A stretch of 64,000 bases of DNA. Source: an uncultured Woeseiaceae bacterium. GTDB taxonomy: Bacteria; Pseudomonadota; Gammaproteobacteria; Steroidobacterales; Woeseiaceae. The translations under genes were made by a program, and so were the position numbers. The notes under the pieces were generated by a model that made no database searches, was not told the DNA's origin, and worked only from the letters and a program-made list of their open reading frames with translations. The stretch is from NCBI GenBank assembly GCA_945787845.1, contig CALZJH010000003.1:124001-188000 (forward strand), written 5' to 3'. This document shows positions 54,801 through 63,041 of this stretch, one piece after another; within the stretch, counting starts at the first letter, position 1; each line of letters begins with the position of its first letter.

Positions 54801-55855
54801 CCGAGATACCGGCTGCCGCAGAAGGCGGACCGTTGGACATTGAACACTCACTCTGGCAACCGTCCGCGGATCGCGTGATGGTCGCGTTGCCCGGCGGCAA
54901 GGGCATGGCGATCGGCGATCCTGGTGGGCATGTTCACGTCCTTTCCGGAGGCGCGAGCCTCGCGGAAGTGCAGGCGCTGAGCCAGGACGTCAGCTTTGTC
55001 GGTCACACGGCGGAAGTCATGCGCCTGGGCGTCGATCTGTCGGGATCGCGGATTGCCAGTGCCGCCGTCGATAACACGGTTCGCGTGTGGGATGCGCAAG
55101 CGGGGCAGCCGTACGCGTGGATCGCGCAGATTCCGGGTGGCGCCATTGAGGACCTCGCTTTTTCTCCGGATGGCAACGTACTTGCAGTACTCAAGGCAAC
55201 GGGTCTGGATTTGCTCAATGTCGAAGACGGTTCGGCTGGCGCCGAATTCGAGCTTGGGGAAATGCTCGGAAGCCTCGCATTTGCACCGGACGATCGTTTG
55301 TACGCGGGAGGCATCAATGGCGTGCTCCGCGTTATTTCACGAGATGGCGACGGCAACTGGTCGATGCAACAACTCTGGCAGGGAGCGAGCGCGATTCGGC
55401 AACTGGCCGTGTCACCGCGCGGCGAGTACCTCGTACTCGTTGACGACAGCGGTCTGGCGAGCCAGTTCATACTGGCCGAAGGGCGGCTCGGTAGCCAGGC
55501 TCTCCAGATGCCAGGACCCGTGGAGGAAATCGCATTCGGTTACAGCGGCGCGCGGGCCTATTTCAGGACAGCGCGGTGGACGCACCGGGTCAGCCTGGGC
55601 GTGAATGGCCTCCACTGGGTCGACAGTGCGTTTTCACCCAAACCGCTCAATGGTGCCCGTATCGTGTTTGGGCCAGCCGGGTCTGACACGGCGAACCGGG
55701 CGTACCTCCCGGCAGCGCGCAACGGCTTTGTCGAGCTGGTAGAGCTCGGTTTTCCCGGGTCGACCAGCCCCGGGCTGTTTGGCAACCGCGAAGAGCTGCT
55801 TGCTGAGTGGCGGGGACGACTCGGCCGGGCCGAGTCCGTGACGGTCGCAGACTAG
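51836..55855 (+). CDS. AAA-like ATPase / transmembrane / P-domain / WD40-repeat giant protein
   Basis: This protein has 1339 residues. An N-terminal AAA_35-like ATPase (about 25-300) has a degenerate Walker A with K67-S68 (DRSGKSS) and Walker B IVIFVDEIQ (D159, E160); a winged-helix-like segment follows to about 375. One membrane helix (about 384-404) leads to a helical linker. A proprotein-convertase P-domain (about 590-690, ISHARLNDLRIKIIAPSG and MAGTWTISVRDESLG) precedes about a dozen WD40 blades (about 700-1290, such as NTVRVWDAQAG). ATPase inside and P-domain/propeller outside suggest a signalling or scaffold receptor. P-domains normally follow subtilisin-like proteases; none is here. 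It resembles STAND-type ATPases but is membrane-crossing. Confidence 0.85.
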   Translation: MSEDSSDQVPSSDRKRTDSTGEFFSVGAPLHAVRAGYVRRRADDLLYESAIGGRYAHVLAPDRSGKSSLIAATAARLEASGCKIAILDLEHIGVRDGGSDPGRWYYNVAYRLLRQLRIRYDLQTWWHDKSILSNRQRLLEFYSEIVLQFVAESIVIFVDEIQCIENLPFADQLLASIRAAHNARTTDPDFSRLTFVLLGECDPVSLVAEPELSPFNVTQPIPLDDFSREQLDIFATELNLDPDKATDALDRIYYWTRGQPYLSQKLARQIAREDVGDDVVAHVDRYATTQLAGRAALHSEPHMSHIHRVIVDDEKQMEPLLNLYGRIRKGVEVAADLGSALQRRLMAVGLIEIDHDGNLRVRNRLYEAVFTARWANDNLPTRLRVPAMIAGIVLLFTLLPFWYTQWLPRPYMEVLASPEVELEVAESAYQNLRSFPGHRDTADNLFRGFVEHRAALATTAEEIDAIALLAADVPNSGRLPDALRGSFWDRQASLALRDENRDAALLATLESLVMPTPRRRQRAASLISDDYPLLLATLPPQPGSTSVFDPDNLLLTSAEGAGITQWSYATRELHRRDSWTVTALEVVPLVRRVIVDREGQVNRIGLTLNISHARLNDLRIKIIAPSGRAVEIETGLERTSSNEDIRIPVAQLRALIGESMAGTWTISVRDESLGVAGQLVGWNLKLNAQGAVEDFQRGLNIPDPVERETDNVWFEDSGRYAIARAMQSDSARIWDLAFAEPVRAIAVSENEKLIGLDAAARRLVTATQDGVNIWDTESGDRIMSLPVGAASTDAQLTKDGMYLFAVHRGDIETRLELWSLERGEVVGELVVAGVPSLVATDPSGSRIAVADYDRAVRVWDFATGALLAQIDLPLQPSSIQLAAGGDALGVVHGQSGVSLWSISRPQRPLLEDSAPGNWQLVFSPSGASVLAGRAETGFQTYRSDDGRLVGPPIGVLSAAAQSTMLAFSTDEKVIFTGNRQGLSRFWQATEIPAAAEGGPLDIEHSLWQPSADRVMVALPGGKGMAIGDPGGHVHVLSGGASLAEVQALSQDVSFVGHTAEVMRLGVDLSGSRIASAAVDNTVRVWDAQAGQPYAWIAQIPGGAIEDLAFSPDGNVLAVLKATGLDLLNVEDGSAGAEFELGEMLGSLAFAPDDRLYAGGINGVLRVISRDGDGNWSMQQLWQGASAIRQLAVSPRGEYLVLVDDSGLASQFILAEGRLGSQALQMPGPVEEIAFGYSGARAYFRTARWTHRVSLGVNGLHWVDSAFSPKPLNGARIVFGPAGSDTANRAYLPAARNGFVELVELGFPGSTSPGLFGNREELLAEWRGRLGRAESVTVAD

Positions 55856-57753
55856 CGCTCGTCGCCGCGAAGCGTACGAACCAGCAGCTCAAGCTTTGCC
55901 GCTGTTACTTCCGAAGGCGGCACAGGCTCGCCAAAACTGACGGTAACCCGGGCGAAAAGGCGGCCAGGGATCTTGCGCAAGGTGCCATTCCGCCGCCGAC
56001 TGAACCAGCTTCCCCAGAGCCTGCCCAACGACGCGGGAACAACAGGCACGGGGCGCCGCTTGATGATCTTCTCTATGCCAGGTCGGAAGCGCGCGATTTC
56101 TCCATCCCGGGTAATGGCTCCCTCTGGAAATATGCAGACGATGTTGCCGGCCGCCAGTTCGGCGTCGACGAGTTCGAACGCCTCATCCATGATGGCCTTA
56201 TCCTCGCGCGCTCCGGCGATCGGAATCGCCTTCATCGTTTTGAAAATGAAACTCAGAAACCGGATCTGGAAAATCCTGTACCACATGACAAAGCGCATCG
56301 GCCGCCGGACCGAGCCGGCGAGAATGATCGGGTCGACGTAGCTGACGTGATTGCAAACGACAATGGCCGGCCCTTTCACGGGGACGTTTTCTAGGCCGCT
56401 GGTCCGCAGCCGGTAAACGAAGCTGATGACCAGCCAGGCCAGGAAACGCATCAGGAATTCCGGGAGGAGCGAATAGATGTATACCGCGACCATCGCGTTT
56501 AGCACGGCAATGATCAGGAATAACTCCGGAATTGAGACGCCGGCGTTCAGCAGCGCCATGGACATGATGGCCGCGCCGACCATCAGGAACGCGTTGATGA
56601 TGTTGTTGGCGGCGATAATGCGCGACAGGTGTTGTCGCTTCGAGCGCTTCTGGATCAGTGCGTACAGCGGCACGCTGTAGAATCCGCCGAACGCGCCGAT
56701 CATCGCGAGGTCGAACCAGATTCGCAGACCTTCCGGGTGACTCATGAATTCGGCGATTGACCCCGCCGGATCCAACATCGGCGTCGGCTGGGCGAAATAC
56801 AGGTCCATGGCAAACAGGCTCAGGCCGATCGAACCGAAGGGCACGAGACCGAGTTCGATACGGTGACCGGACAAGCGCTCACACAGCAGCGATCCGATGC
56901 CGACACCGATCGCAAAAGCCGCCAAAAGCAGGGTGGTTATCGACTCACTCCCTCGCAGTATGTCCAGCGTATACGCGGGGATTTGAATGGTCATCGCCGA
57001 ACCGAAAAACCAGAACCAGGAGATGCCCAGAATTGAAAGGAAAACGCTGCGTTCTTCGCGGGCGAACTGGACGATTTGCCAGGTTTTCTTCCAGGCGTTC
57101 CAGCTGATCTTGAGCTCCGGGTCCACCGCGCGGGTCACGGGCACCTGGCGAGACGACAGGTAGCCTGCGATGGCCACGATGATCAGGCAGGCTCCCAGTA
57201 CGGTGCGCTTGTTAAACTCAAGACCGTTCGCGATCTCATCACCGACGGCAATCCCGCCGACGATCAGGCCGAGGATGATCGCGACATACGTTCCCGATTC
57301 CACCAGTGCATTGCCGCCGACAAGCTCGTCGTCCGCCAGCTGCTGCGGGAGGTAGGCATACTTGACGGGACCGAACATGGTTGACTGGCAGCCCATGAGG
57401 AACAGGACCACCAGCAGCAACCCATAGCTTTCCGAGAACAGCGAGATGGCAGCCAGCACCATCAGGACGATCTCGAGGGTCTTTACCCGCCTGATCAGCA
57501 TGGATTTTTCGTACTTGTCGGCGAGTTGTCCGGCGGTTGCCGAGAACAGGAAAAACGGCAGTATGAACAGGCCGGCGGCCACGTTGGCAAGCTGGGTGTG
57601 GTTCATGCCGGCGACCACCACACCCTGAAACGTGATCAGGATGACCAGGCCGTTGCGAAAGATGTTGTCATTCAGCGCGCCGAGAAACTGCGTCGCAAAA
57701 AACGGCGCAAAGCGCCGTTGGCCTAGCAGCGAAAACTGGTTAGAGCCTGACAA
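55852..57753 (-). CDS. MFS lysophospholipid transporter fused to PlsC-type acyltransferase
   Basis: This protein has 633 residues. Residues 1-420 are a 12-helix major-facilitator domain of the LplT type (NDNIFRNGLVILI near the start). Residues about 440-625 are a 1-acylglycerol-phosphate acyltransferase domain with H469-x4-D474 (NHVSYVD) and IFPEGAITRDG. In E. coli, LplT flips lysophospholipid to Aas, which has PlsC and ligase parts. Here transporter and acyltransferase are one chain, and the acyl-ACP/CoA ligase domain is missing. It probably re-acylates lysophospholipids at the inner membrane. The convergent overlap with the WD40 gene is four bases. Confidence 0.9.
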   Translation of the reverse strand: MSGSNQFSLLGQRRFAPFFATQFLGALNDNIFRNGLVILITFQGVVVAGMNHTQLANVAAGLFILPFFLFSATAGQLADKYEKSMLIRRVKTLEIVLMVLAAISLFSESYGLLLVVLFLMGCQSTMFGPVKYAYLPQQLADDELVGGNALVESGTYVAIILGLIVGGIAVGDEIANGLEFNKRTVLGACLIIVAIAGYLSSRQVPVTRAVDPELKISWNAWKKTWQIVQFAREERSVFLSILGISWFWFFGSAMTIQIPAYTLDILRGSESITTLLLAAFAIGVGIGSLLCERLSGHRIELGLVPFGSIGLSLFAMDLYFAQPTPMLDPAGSIAEFMSHPEGLRIWFDLAMIGAFGGFYSVPLYALIQKRSKRQHLSRIIAANNIINAFLMVGAAIMSMALLNAGVSIPELFLIIAVLNAMVAVYIYSLLPEFLMRFLAWLVISFVYRLRTSGLENVPVKGPAIVVCNHVSYVDPIILAGSVRRPMRFVMWYRIFQIRFLSFIFKTMKAIPIAGAREDKAIMDEAFELVDAELAAGNIVCIFPEGAITRDGEIARFRPGIEKIIKRRPVPVVPASLGRLWGSWFSRRRNGTLRKIPGRLFARVTVSFGEPVPPSEVTAAKLELLVRTLRGDER

Positions 57754-57854
57754 TCGCGTGTATCCACCTCTCCAGGAGTCCGCACTATAGCGCGAATCCC
57801 GTCAACGACATGCGAAAACTGCGAACTCTGCCCTAAAGGGCGATTTGACATTCT

Positions 57855-57863
57855 TGCTATGAT
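57855..57863 (+). promoter_or_regulatory. Extended -10 promoter candidate for the EexN-like gene
   Basis: TGCTATGAT is an extended -10 element (TGnTATgAT) 62 bases upstream of the lipoprotein ATG. No good -35 lies 17 bases before it, which is acceptable for extended -10 promoters. It was judged by eye only. Confidence 0.35.
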
Positions 57864-57925
57864 CGCCAATGCAGTGATGTGAATTTTCAACCACTTAATC
57901 AATTTTAGGGACTGGAACAGAGGCT

Positions 57926-58495
57926 ATGACGAGGCACCCAACAGCTCTCCTGATCGTATTCGGGCTGGTAGCCGGCTGTGGTCCAAACGAACCGCCTGCT
58001 CGGACAACGACCGAATTCGTCGATAATCCATTGCTGCTCGAGGCGGCGATGGTACGTTGCCAGCAGAATCGCCAGCAATCACGCTACGATCAGGAATGCA
58101 TGAACGCCCGCGAGGCTGTGAAACGTATCCAGGCCAAGGAAGAAGAGGCCAAGCGCGTGGAACTCGAAGCGCGATCGGAACGCAAGCGGCAGGCTCTGCG
58201 TCGCACCCAGCAGGCCGCCATGGAAGCGCGCCGCCGGGCTGAGGAAGCCGAGCGGCTTCGCAAAGAGGCAGAGTACCTGGCTCAGTTCGGCGCGCTGCCG
58301 CCGACCGACGAGTCGGGCGCGGACGATGAAGTCGGGCTTCCGGACGGCAATCTCCCGATTGCCGTTGTGCCCGAGGCAGACGCCAGGCAGGAAACCGGCT
58401 CAGCGTATGACGATGTTGTCTTGCCCACGGATGGAGGTAATGCGCCGAGCGCCGAATCCGTACCTGACGAAGAACCGGACGACGACCTCCAGTAG
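57926..58495 (+). CDS. EexN-like lipoprotein
   Basis: This 189-residue protein has signal peptide and lipobox LVAGC (Cys 18). The mature N terminus, VDNPLLLEAAMVRCQQNR...RYDQECMNAREAV, matches the pattern of EexN/TrbK entry-exclusion lipoproteins (two Cys around an NxR, RY-x2-EC-NA). A charged helix (about 65-115) and an acidic disordered tail follow, longer than usual EexN. No conjugation genes are nearby, so the exclusion function is doubtful here. GAGG precedes the ATG. Confidence 0.72.
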   Translation: MTRHPTALLIVFGLVAGCGPNEPPARTTTEFVDNPLLLEAAMVRCQQNRQQSRYDQECMNAREAVKRIQAKEEEAKRVELEARSERKRQALRRTQQAAMEARRRAEEAERLRKEAEYLAQFGALPPTDESGADDEVGLPDGNLPIAVVPEADARQETGSAYDDVVLPTDGGNAPSAESVPDEEPDDDLQ

Positions 58496-58502
58496 AAACC
58501 CG

Positions 58503-59576
58503 TTAGCCGGGCTCGGGCATACTCCGCACGTGCAGGTCGCGCTGTGGAAACGGGATCTCGATGTTGTGCGTGCCAAATGCCTTGTACACGGCACAATTTA
58601 GCTCATGCGTAACCCGTCCCCGGTCTGCCGGATTGGCTATCCAGCCCAGCAATTCGAAGTCCAGGCTTGAGTCGCCGAAGCGCCTGAAACGCACCCGCGG
58701 TGCCGGATTTGCGAGGATATCTTCGTCGGTTTTGGCGACCTCTTGCAGGGTGTCAATCACATGATCGATATCGCTGCCGTAAGCGACGCCAACGGCAATT
58801 CGAATTCTGTGCTGGGACGGCGGCCCGCCTGCCTCGTTGACAATTGTGCTATTGCCGATGATGCCGTTAGGAACGGTAATCTCGATATCGTCGCGTGTCA
58901 GGATGCGGGTACTGCGCAGCCCAATTTCCGTGACGACGCCGCGTTCACCTGAATCGAGGATAATGTAGTCGCCCGTTTTGTAGGGCGCATCGATAACAAT
59001 GGAAACACCGGCAAACAGGTTCGACAGCGTGTCCTTGGCCGCGAAGCTGAGTGCGAGGCCGACGATGCCGGCGGACGCGAGCCATGCCGTGACGTCGATA
59101 TTCCATGCCAGGAATATGAAATAGACAGCCAGCGCGGCGAGCACCACCTTCATGGCATTGTGCAGAAGAGACAGCATGCCGTTCTGCACGAGCTTGTTTC
59201 GCTCTCCCTTTCGCAAGGTGGTGACGAGCAGCCTGTTGAGCCCGCCCAGTGCCGAGAACCAGATGAATATGGCAATCGTCTTCAGCAGGCCGACCGTAAG
59301 AAACTCCGCGGCATCGGGGAGTCGCAGTCGGAGCGTGGCGAGAGCAAGTCCCAACAGCACAAACGACAGGAACACGGGGCGATGGACGAGGTCCACGAGG
59401 CTATCGTCGAAATCGTTGGACGAGCGACGCGCGATACGGCCGATCACACTCGAGATAATCCAGTCGGCGATTTTGCCCGCCACGATAAATGCGGCGGCGA
59501 TCATTGCCGCCTGCAGGTATGGATTGGGGCCGATCAGCTCGGCGAGCTGCTGGACCTTGGTGGTCAGTTCGTTCAA
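58503..59576 (-). CDS. MscS-family mechanosensitive channel
   Basis: This 357-residue protein has about four to five membrane helices. The pore-lining region is LASAGIVGLALSFAAKDTLSNLFAG, followed by the beta domain (GDYI, RSTRI, VPNG). It releases solutes on hypo-osmotic shock. Size lies between E. coli MscS (286) and the larger MscK group. The start is TTG at 59576 with GGGAAG upstream. It follows the SYLF gene by 17 bases and ends eight bases from the convergent EexN-like gene. Confidence 0.92.
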   Translation of the reverse strand: MNELTTKVQQLAELIGPNPYLQAAMIAAAFIVAGKIADWIISSVIGRIARRSSNDFDDSLVDLVHRPVFLSFVLLGLALATLRLRLPDAAEFLTVGLLKTIAIFIWFSALGGLNRLLVTTLRKGERNKLVQNGMLSLLHNAMKVVLAALAVYFIFLAWNIDVTAWLASAGIVGLALSFAAKDTLSNLFAGVSIVIDAPYKTGDYIILDSGERGVVTEIGLRSTRILTRDDIEITVPNGIIGNSTIVNEAGGPPSQHRIRIAVGVAYGSDIDHVIDTLQEVAKTDEDILANPAPRVRFRRFGDSSLDFELLGWIANPADRGRVTHELNCAVYKAFGTHNIEIPFPQRDLHVRSMPEPG

Positions 59577-59593
59577 AGGCTTCCCTGCCCGTA

Positions 59594-60415
59594 TCAGTAG
59601 TTGGGGTCGTACTCGGTTTCGTCGTCGCTCTCATCCGGACCCGGCATACCGTAGGTACGCACTTCGGCCTCGTCGTCCTGGGCTTGCGGCCTGTCCGTTC
59701 CGGCGGCCTGCATTCCAGGCGACGTCGGCAGGCGTAGCGTCTGCGCCGTCAGCACCTGTACAAAGGTATTGGCGATATTGGGCGCGATGTTCGGCGAGCT
59801 GACAAAAATCTTCTCCGGCGTCATGCTGGTCGATCCATAGAACGCTGCGTTCGCTTTGCGGTCCATGGTGATCCCCGCGCCTTCGAGCGCAATGCCGGCG
59901 AACAGGCCGCGACTGCGTGAGTAGGAATACACTTCAGCCTTGAACTCGATGTCCGTTGAAACCCCGGTATGACGGCCGACCGGACCCGCGGCGACCGAGG
60001 CGTTGGCGCCAAGCGTCAGCTTGCCATTGGCAATGCCATCGACACCTTTGCGGGTCTTGAAGACCAGGATGACATCGGCCGATTCGGCACCGACCTGCCA
60101 ACCGACACTGCCGCCGGTAAGCGTGATGAAGGCCGGGTTGCTCCAGGAGTTATCGTCCTGCCGCACGACAATGACGCCCTTGCCGCGTCGTGCGCCAAGC
60201 CCGAATGCGGCCCTCACGACGTTCGGGACCACGGCGACGGCATAGGCCCTTGACAACAGGTTCGGTGGAATGGACTTTTCCGGAATTCTGGACAACTGGT
60301 CCAGAACGTCAGCGGCATCGCCAACACGTTTTTCCTCGCGCGTTGCCGCCTGGGCGAAAGATGAAACAAACAGGGCCAGCATGGTCACGATGGCCAGGAT
60401 ACGAGTAGTCTTCAT
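59594..60415 (-). CDS. SYLF (YSC84-type) lipid-binding domain exported protein
   Basis: This 273-residue protein has a signal peptide (1-24, SFAQA/A). A SYLF domain (about 60-200) follows, with PPNLLSRAYAVAVVPNVVRAAF, GVIVVR, SVGWQVGAES and the Gly-rich strand GRHTGVSTDI. SYLF domains bind phosphoinositides in eukaryotes; in bacteria they are envelope proteins of unclear role. The tail is acidic (DESDDETEYD). The ATG at 60415 is preferred over an in-frame TTG at 60430. It is probably cotranscribed with mscS. Confidence 0.88.
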   Translation of the reverse strand: MKTTRILAIVTMLALFVSSFAQAATREEKRVGDAADVLDQLSRIPEKSIPPNLLSRAYAVAVVPNVVRAAFGLGARRGKGVIVVRQDDNSWSNPAFITLTGGSVGWQVGAESADVILVFKTRKGVDGIANGKLTLGANASVAAGPVGRHTGVSTDIEFKAEVYSYSRSRGLFAGIALEGAGITMDRKANAAFYGSTSMTPEKIFVSSPNIAPNIANTFVQVLTAQTLRLPTSPGMQAAGTDRPQAQDDEAEVRTYGMPGPDESDDETEYDPNY

Positions 60416-60475
60416 GATGGTGTCCGACAAAAAAATCGCTCTGTGGTTCGATAATACGCGAATTTGCAGAGCTGT

Positions 60476-62428
60476 TTATGAACGCGTGCGGTGGACGAGA
60501 ATTGGCGGCAACGGATAGTCGAGCGTCGCGCAGACGGCGCGAATCAACTCTGCTTCCGTCACCGTGAGTTTGCCGTCGTGTCCGGCCGTCGCGCTGATCG
60601 CTCGCAACAGGGACTCCTTGCCCTTGCTGTTGAGGCCCAGCAGGATGTCGAGGCTGTGGTCGAGCACGGCAACCGTGAACCTGCGCTGCGACTCGTACGG
60701 GTACGCCTTGGCCCAGTCCCCGAGGGTTTCAATACCGGTAACAAATGCAGCCTGCCGTGCTTCCTCGTTGTCGTGACCGTAATCAGCAAGCACTCCCAGC
60801 AGCCCGATCGTGGACGCTCGCAGGTCGCTGCGTTTCGATCGCAGGGCACGGCGGCGGCCCGTCGGGTCGACGGCCTGGCCGAGATTGCTCATCAGGATGC
60901 GATAGAAGCAGTATTCGTACAAATCGATTTGACCGTCTATCTCGATCATTCGCGTCGCCAGGGACACCAGGTAGCTCAATTCCTGCGTCGGTCGCAACTT
61001 GAGTGCCGGAAACGCGATTTCCAGCAGCGGCAGACGGTATTCAGGGCCGGTCTCGGCGAGCTCGTCGTAGTAACGCCTGAGTAGCGCGGCGCGCTCCGTA
61101 CCGAGTTGCTCCCTGGCCAGTACGAGTTGTCGGTCCACGACCCTGCCCGAGCGATCGAGGATCAGCGCAATGGTCAACAGGTAGGCAAATTCCGATGAGT
61201 GCGCGGCATCGTACAGCGACTCCGGAATGGATTGCCGCAAGTGCTGTGCATATTCGACGTGTTCGTTTTCGGGTTGGCCAACGGTTTCGGCAATCGACTC
61301 GGCCAGGACCTGGGCTCCACCGGTTGCCAGCGCAGTCGTCACGTTACCCGCAAAATCCGACACGTCGGCAGGACGCTCCCGATCGTCGCCGCGAAACCGG
61401 CGCGGGTCCACTCTCGGAAAGTCGGCCTCCTTGAAGTTCGGATCCAGCGCCTGGATGCGCTCGACAAGGGGAGGGTGAGTGGCAAACATCCCCGCAAGTT
61501 TGGCGCCGGAGCCGAAGAGCATATGACTGACTTCCTCGGGATCGGCAGCCTGGATCAGCGAGCCCTGGCTGTAGCCGCCGATCTTCTTGAGTGCGTTGGC
61601 GATACCCTCACTCTGTCGAGTGAACTGCACGGCCGAGGCATCCGCCAGGTACTCGCGTTGCCGCGACACACCGGCCTTGATGACGCGCGCAAAAAACATG
61701 CCGATGCCGCCCAGGATGGCGAGCCCAAGCCCGATAATCAGCACGACCGGGGCGCCACGATCGCGGCGGCTGGAAACGATGCTCGTGTGGTAGCCGCCAC
61801 GGACGATGAGCCGGCCAATTAGTGCGAGGACCATGATGCCGAACAACACGCCCATCAGACGGATATTCAGGCGCATGTCGCCGTTGAGTATGTGGCTGAA
61901 CTCGTGTGCGATGACGCCCTGCAACTCGTCGCGCTCGAGCAATTCGAGCGTTCCCCGGGTGACGGCGATGGCGGCGTCGCTGGGCGTGAAACCCGCAGCG
62001 AATGCGTTGATGCTGCTTTCTTCCTCGAGAACATAGATCTCGGGAACCGGCACGCCCGACGCGATCGCCATTTCCTCGACCACATTGCGCAACCGCCGGC
62101 GCAGTGGTTCCTGGACGTCGGCAGGCACCAGCGTGCCGCCCATCTGGCGCGCGACGGCACCGCCGCCCGATGACAGGACAGCCGTCTTGAACATGCTTGC
62201 GCCGAGAATGAACAGCGTTGTCAGCAGGGCAACACCGAGCAAGATGCCGGCGTTGGCCTGAGTGAACTGGCCGGCCGTGTAGCCATAGCCCGCGTCAGTA
62301 AAGCTGAAAAGTGCGAAGCCGACAATCGCGGTTACACCGGCGACGATCAGGACGGTCGAGACGATATAGGCGAGGACCAGGCGTCGAGACGCTCTGCGAG
62401 CCTGGTCCTGCGCGGCGAAAAAATTCAC
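60476..62428 (-). CDS. M48-family membrane metalloprotease with C-terminal TerB-like region
   Basis: This 650-residue protein has two N-terminal membrane helices (about 18-43 and 58-80). An HtpX-type peptidase domain follows with zinc site H175-E-F-S-H179 and third ligand Glu in REYLADASAV, plus two more helices (about 192-225). The long extra C-terminal part (about 330-650) ends in a TerB-like helical segment (DGKLTVTEAELIRAVCATLDY). It probably degrades damaged inner-membrane proteins. The start is GTG. It follows lemA by 22 bases, the usual LemA-M48 pairing. Confidence 0.9.
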   Translation of the reverse strand: MNFFAAQDQARRASRRLVLAYIVSTVLIVAGVTAIVGFALFSFTDAGYGYTAGQFTQANAGILLGVALLTTLFILGASMFKTAVLSSGGGAVARQMGGTLVPADVQEPLRRRLRNVVEEMAIASGVPVPEIYVLEEESSINAFAAGFTPSDAAIAVTRGTLELLERDELQGVIAHEFSHILNGDMRLNIRLMGVLFGIMVLALIGRLIVRGGYHTSIVSSRRDRGAPVVLIIGLGLAILGGIGMFFARVIKAGVSRQREYLADASAVQFTRQSEGIANALKKIGGYSQGSLIQAADPEEVSHMLFGSGAKLAGMFATHPPLVERIQALDPNFKEADFPRVDPRRFRGDDRERPADVSDFAGNVTTALATGGAQVLAESIAETVGQPENEHVEYAQHLRQSIPESLYDAAHSSEFAYLLTIALILDRSGRVVDRQLVLAREQLGTERAALLRRYYDELAETGPEYRLPLLEIAFPALKLRPTQELSYLVSLATRMIEIDGQIDLYEYCFYRILMSNLGQAVDPTGRRRALRSKRSDLRASTIGLLGVLADYGHDNEEARQAAFVTGIETLGDWAKAYPYESQRRFTVAVLDHSLDILLGLNSKGKESLLRAISATAGHDGKLTVTEAELIRAVCATLDYPLPPILVHRTRS

Positions 62429-62450
62429 GATTCAGACAAGGACGTGAAAA

Positions 62451-63041
62451 TCAGGTGAAAGACACTTCCGGAGCTTCGCGCATTTCCTCGGCTTCGATTT
62501 CAAGGAAGCTGGCCGGATCGAAACTGAAGGTGTTCGCAATGACGTTGTTCGGGAAATTCTCGACCGTGTTGTTGTAGCCCATCACGGCATCGTTGAAAGC
62601 CTGTCTCGAGAACGCCACCTTGTTCTCGGTGCTGGCAAGCTCTTCCTGGAACTGCATCATGTTCTGGTTGGCCTTGAGGTCGGGGTAGGCCTCGGATAAC
62701 GCAAACAGCCGCCCGAGAATACTGCCCAGCGCGCCTTCCGCGCCGCCGAGTTCCTGGATGGCTGCGGCATTGGCCGGATCGACCTTCGCGGCATCCAGCG
62801 CCGCAACCGCGACGTTACGTGCCTTGATCACACCCTCAAGCGTCTCGCGCTCGTGTTTCATGTAGCCCTTGACGGCTTCCACAAGATTCGGGATCAGGTC
62901 ATGTCGCCGGGTAAGCTGAACGTCAATTTGTGCAAATGCGTTTCTGACGCGATTACGTTCGTTAACCAGTCGGTTGTAAATACCGATGGCCCAGAACACA
63001 ATGGCGGCAATTAGCCCTAAGAAAATCAGGAATGAAGTCAC
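62451..63041 (-). CDS. lemA: LemA family protein
   Basis: This 196-residue protein has one N-terminal membrane helix (about 3-21), then the four-helix LemA core with the signature IYNRLVNERNRVRNAFAQID and QLTRRHDLIPNLVEAVKGY. It starts at GTG (63039-63041) with AAGGAG seven bases upstream, which fixes the start. Function is not well defined; LemA genes sit next to M48/HtpX-like or TPM-domain genes in many bacteria, as here. Confidence 0.95.
   Translation of the reverse strand: MTSFLIFLGLIAAIVFWAIGIYNRLVNERNRVRNAFAQIDVQLTRRHDLIPNLVEAVKGYMKHERETLEGVIKARNVAVAALDAAKVDPANAAAIQELGGAEGALGSILGRLFALSEAYPDLKANQNMMQFQEELASTENKVAFSRQAFNDAVMGYNNTVENFPNNVIANTFSFDPASFLEIEAEEMREAPEVSFT

Noticed and set aside
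57926..58495. Conjugation or mobile region suggested by the EexN-like protein
   Set aside because: No relaxase, mating-pair or integrase gene is within the window near it.
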